From positions 95,713,435 through 95,777,434 of the forward strand of contig NC_058338.1 of NCBI RefSeq assembly GCF_905475395.1: a stretch of 64,000 nucleotides of DNA. Direction: 5' to 3'. The notes beneath the pieces are model-generated. The model saw only the letters and a program-made list of their open reading frames with translations, ran no database searches and was not told the origin of the DNA. This document shows, piece by piece, positions 63,973-64,000 of this stretch. This stretch comes from Chrysoperla carnea. Lineage: Eukaryota; Arthropoda; Insecta; Neuroptera; Chrysopidae. The translations under genes and the position numbers were made by a program. Position 1 is the stretch's first letter. Each line of letters opens with the position of its first letter.

Positions 63973-64000
63973 CTTACTTGGGAGATATTCCATTCATTTA

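Larger units (their letters stand above)
61962..64000 (+). mobile_element. piggyBac element, left end to window edge
   Basis: A TTAA at 61958-61961, the obligate piggyBac target site, precedes ACCTTAAATGCATACTGTTG, a start typical of piggyBac-like ends (family knowledge). Short hairpins with GTTGCC/GGCAAC arms follow (about 61981-61996), with others at about 62053 and 62547. A MITE copy sits in the leader. The right end lies beyond the window. Confidence 0.75.

Overview
The window is AT-rich animal nuclear DNA, and the gene content points to an insect. Evidence: a ZAD-domain C2H2 zinc-finger gene (ZAD is an arthropod-expanded domain), short GT-AG introns, C2H2 genes with long runs of near-identical fingers, and P-element, piggyBac, hAT, Ty1/copia and Ty3/gypsy elements. 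The species cannot be fixed from the sequence. All statements come from reading the sequence; no database search was run.

Left third (1-23.5 kb) holds the host genes. Two tandem paralogues of a multi-exon C2H2 gene lie head to tail: a 5'-truncated copy (320-4377) and a complete nine-exon copy (7761-14712, 641 residues) whose product joins a ZAD domain, a retroviral-integrase-type HHCC zinc-binding segment and ten C2H2 fingers. An OVCA2/FSH1-type serine hydrolase follows (16934-19520, four exons, 252 residues, complete Ser-Asp-His triad). A single-exon six-finger protein is on the minus strand (21066-22001), and a related ten-finger gene lies at 44580-45785. Introns and spacers are packed with foldback or MITE-like inverted repeats, a hAT transposase relic, a non-LTR RNase H relic and a tandem duplication just upstream of the ZAD gene.

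From 23.5 kb on, almost everything is transposons inside transposons. Copia 1 (23552-28095) looks intact: identical LTRs, TSD GTTTG and one 1270-codon polyprotein. Copia 2 (28435-42421, TSD ATACT) has been split by two Ty3/gypsy insertions: a CsRn1-like element in reverse orientation (30258-35461, TSD AAAG) in its integrase, and a second gypsy (37361-41733, TSD GGTTT) in its RNase H. A large P-element-like transposon (45951-61631, 8-bp TSD AGTACAGA) encodes a THAP-domain transposase. It is split by Copia 3 (46258-52874, TSD GAAAT) and by a gypsy lacking its integrase core (56655-60262, TSD GACAG). Copia 3's own 5' LTR is in turn split by a DNA transposon with ~455-bp terminal inverted repeats (46340-48452, TSD TAT). 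That element encodes a PIN/XPG-like nuclease with a Cys-rich tail and is probably Academ-related. A piggyBac element (61962 to past the window end) closes the window.

Every insertion boundary is marked by a target-site duplication, so the order of events is readable: P element first, then Copia 3 and the integrase-less gypsy, then the Academ-like element. LTR pairs are identical or nearly so by eye, so the LTR insertions look recent. Most elements other than Copia 1 carry visible stops, frameshifts or deletions.
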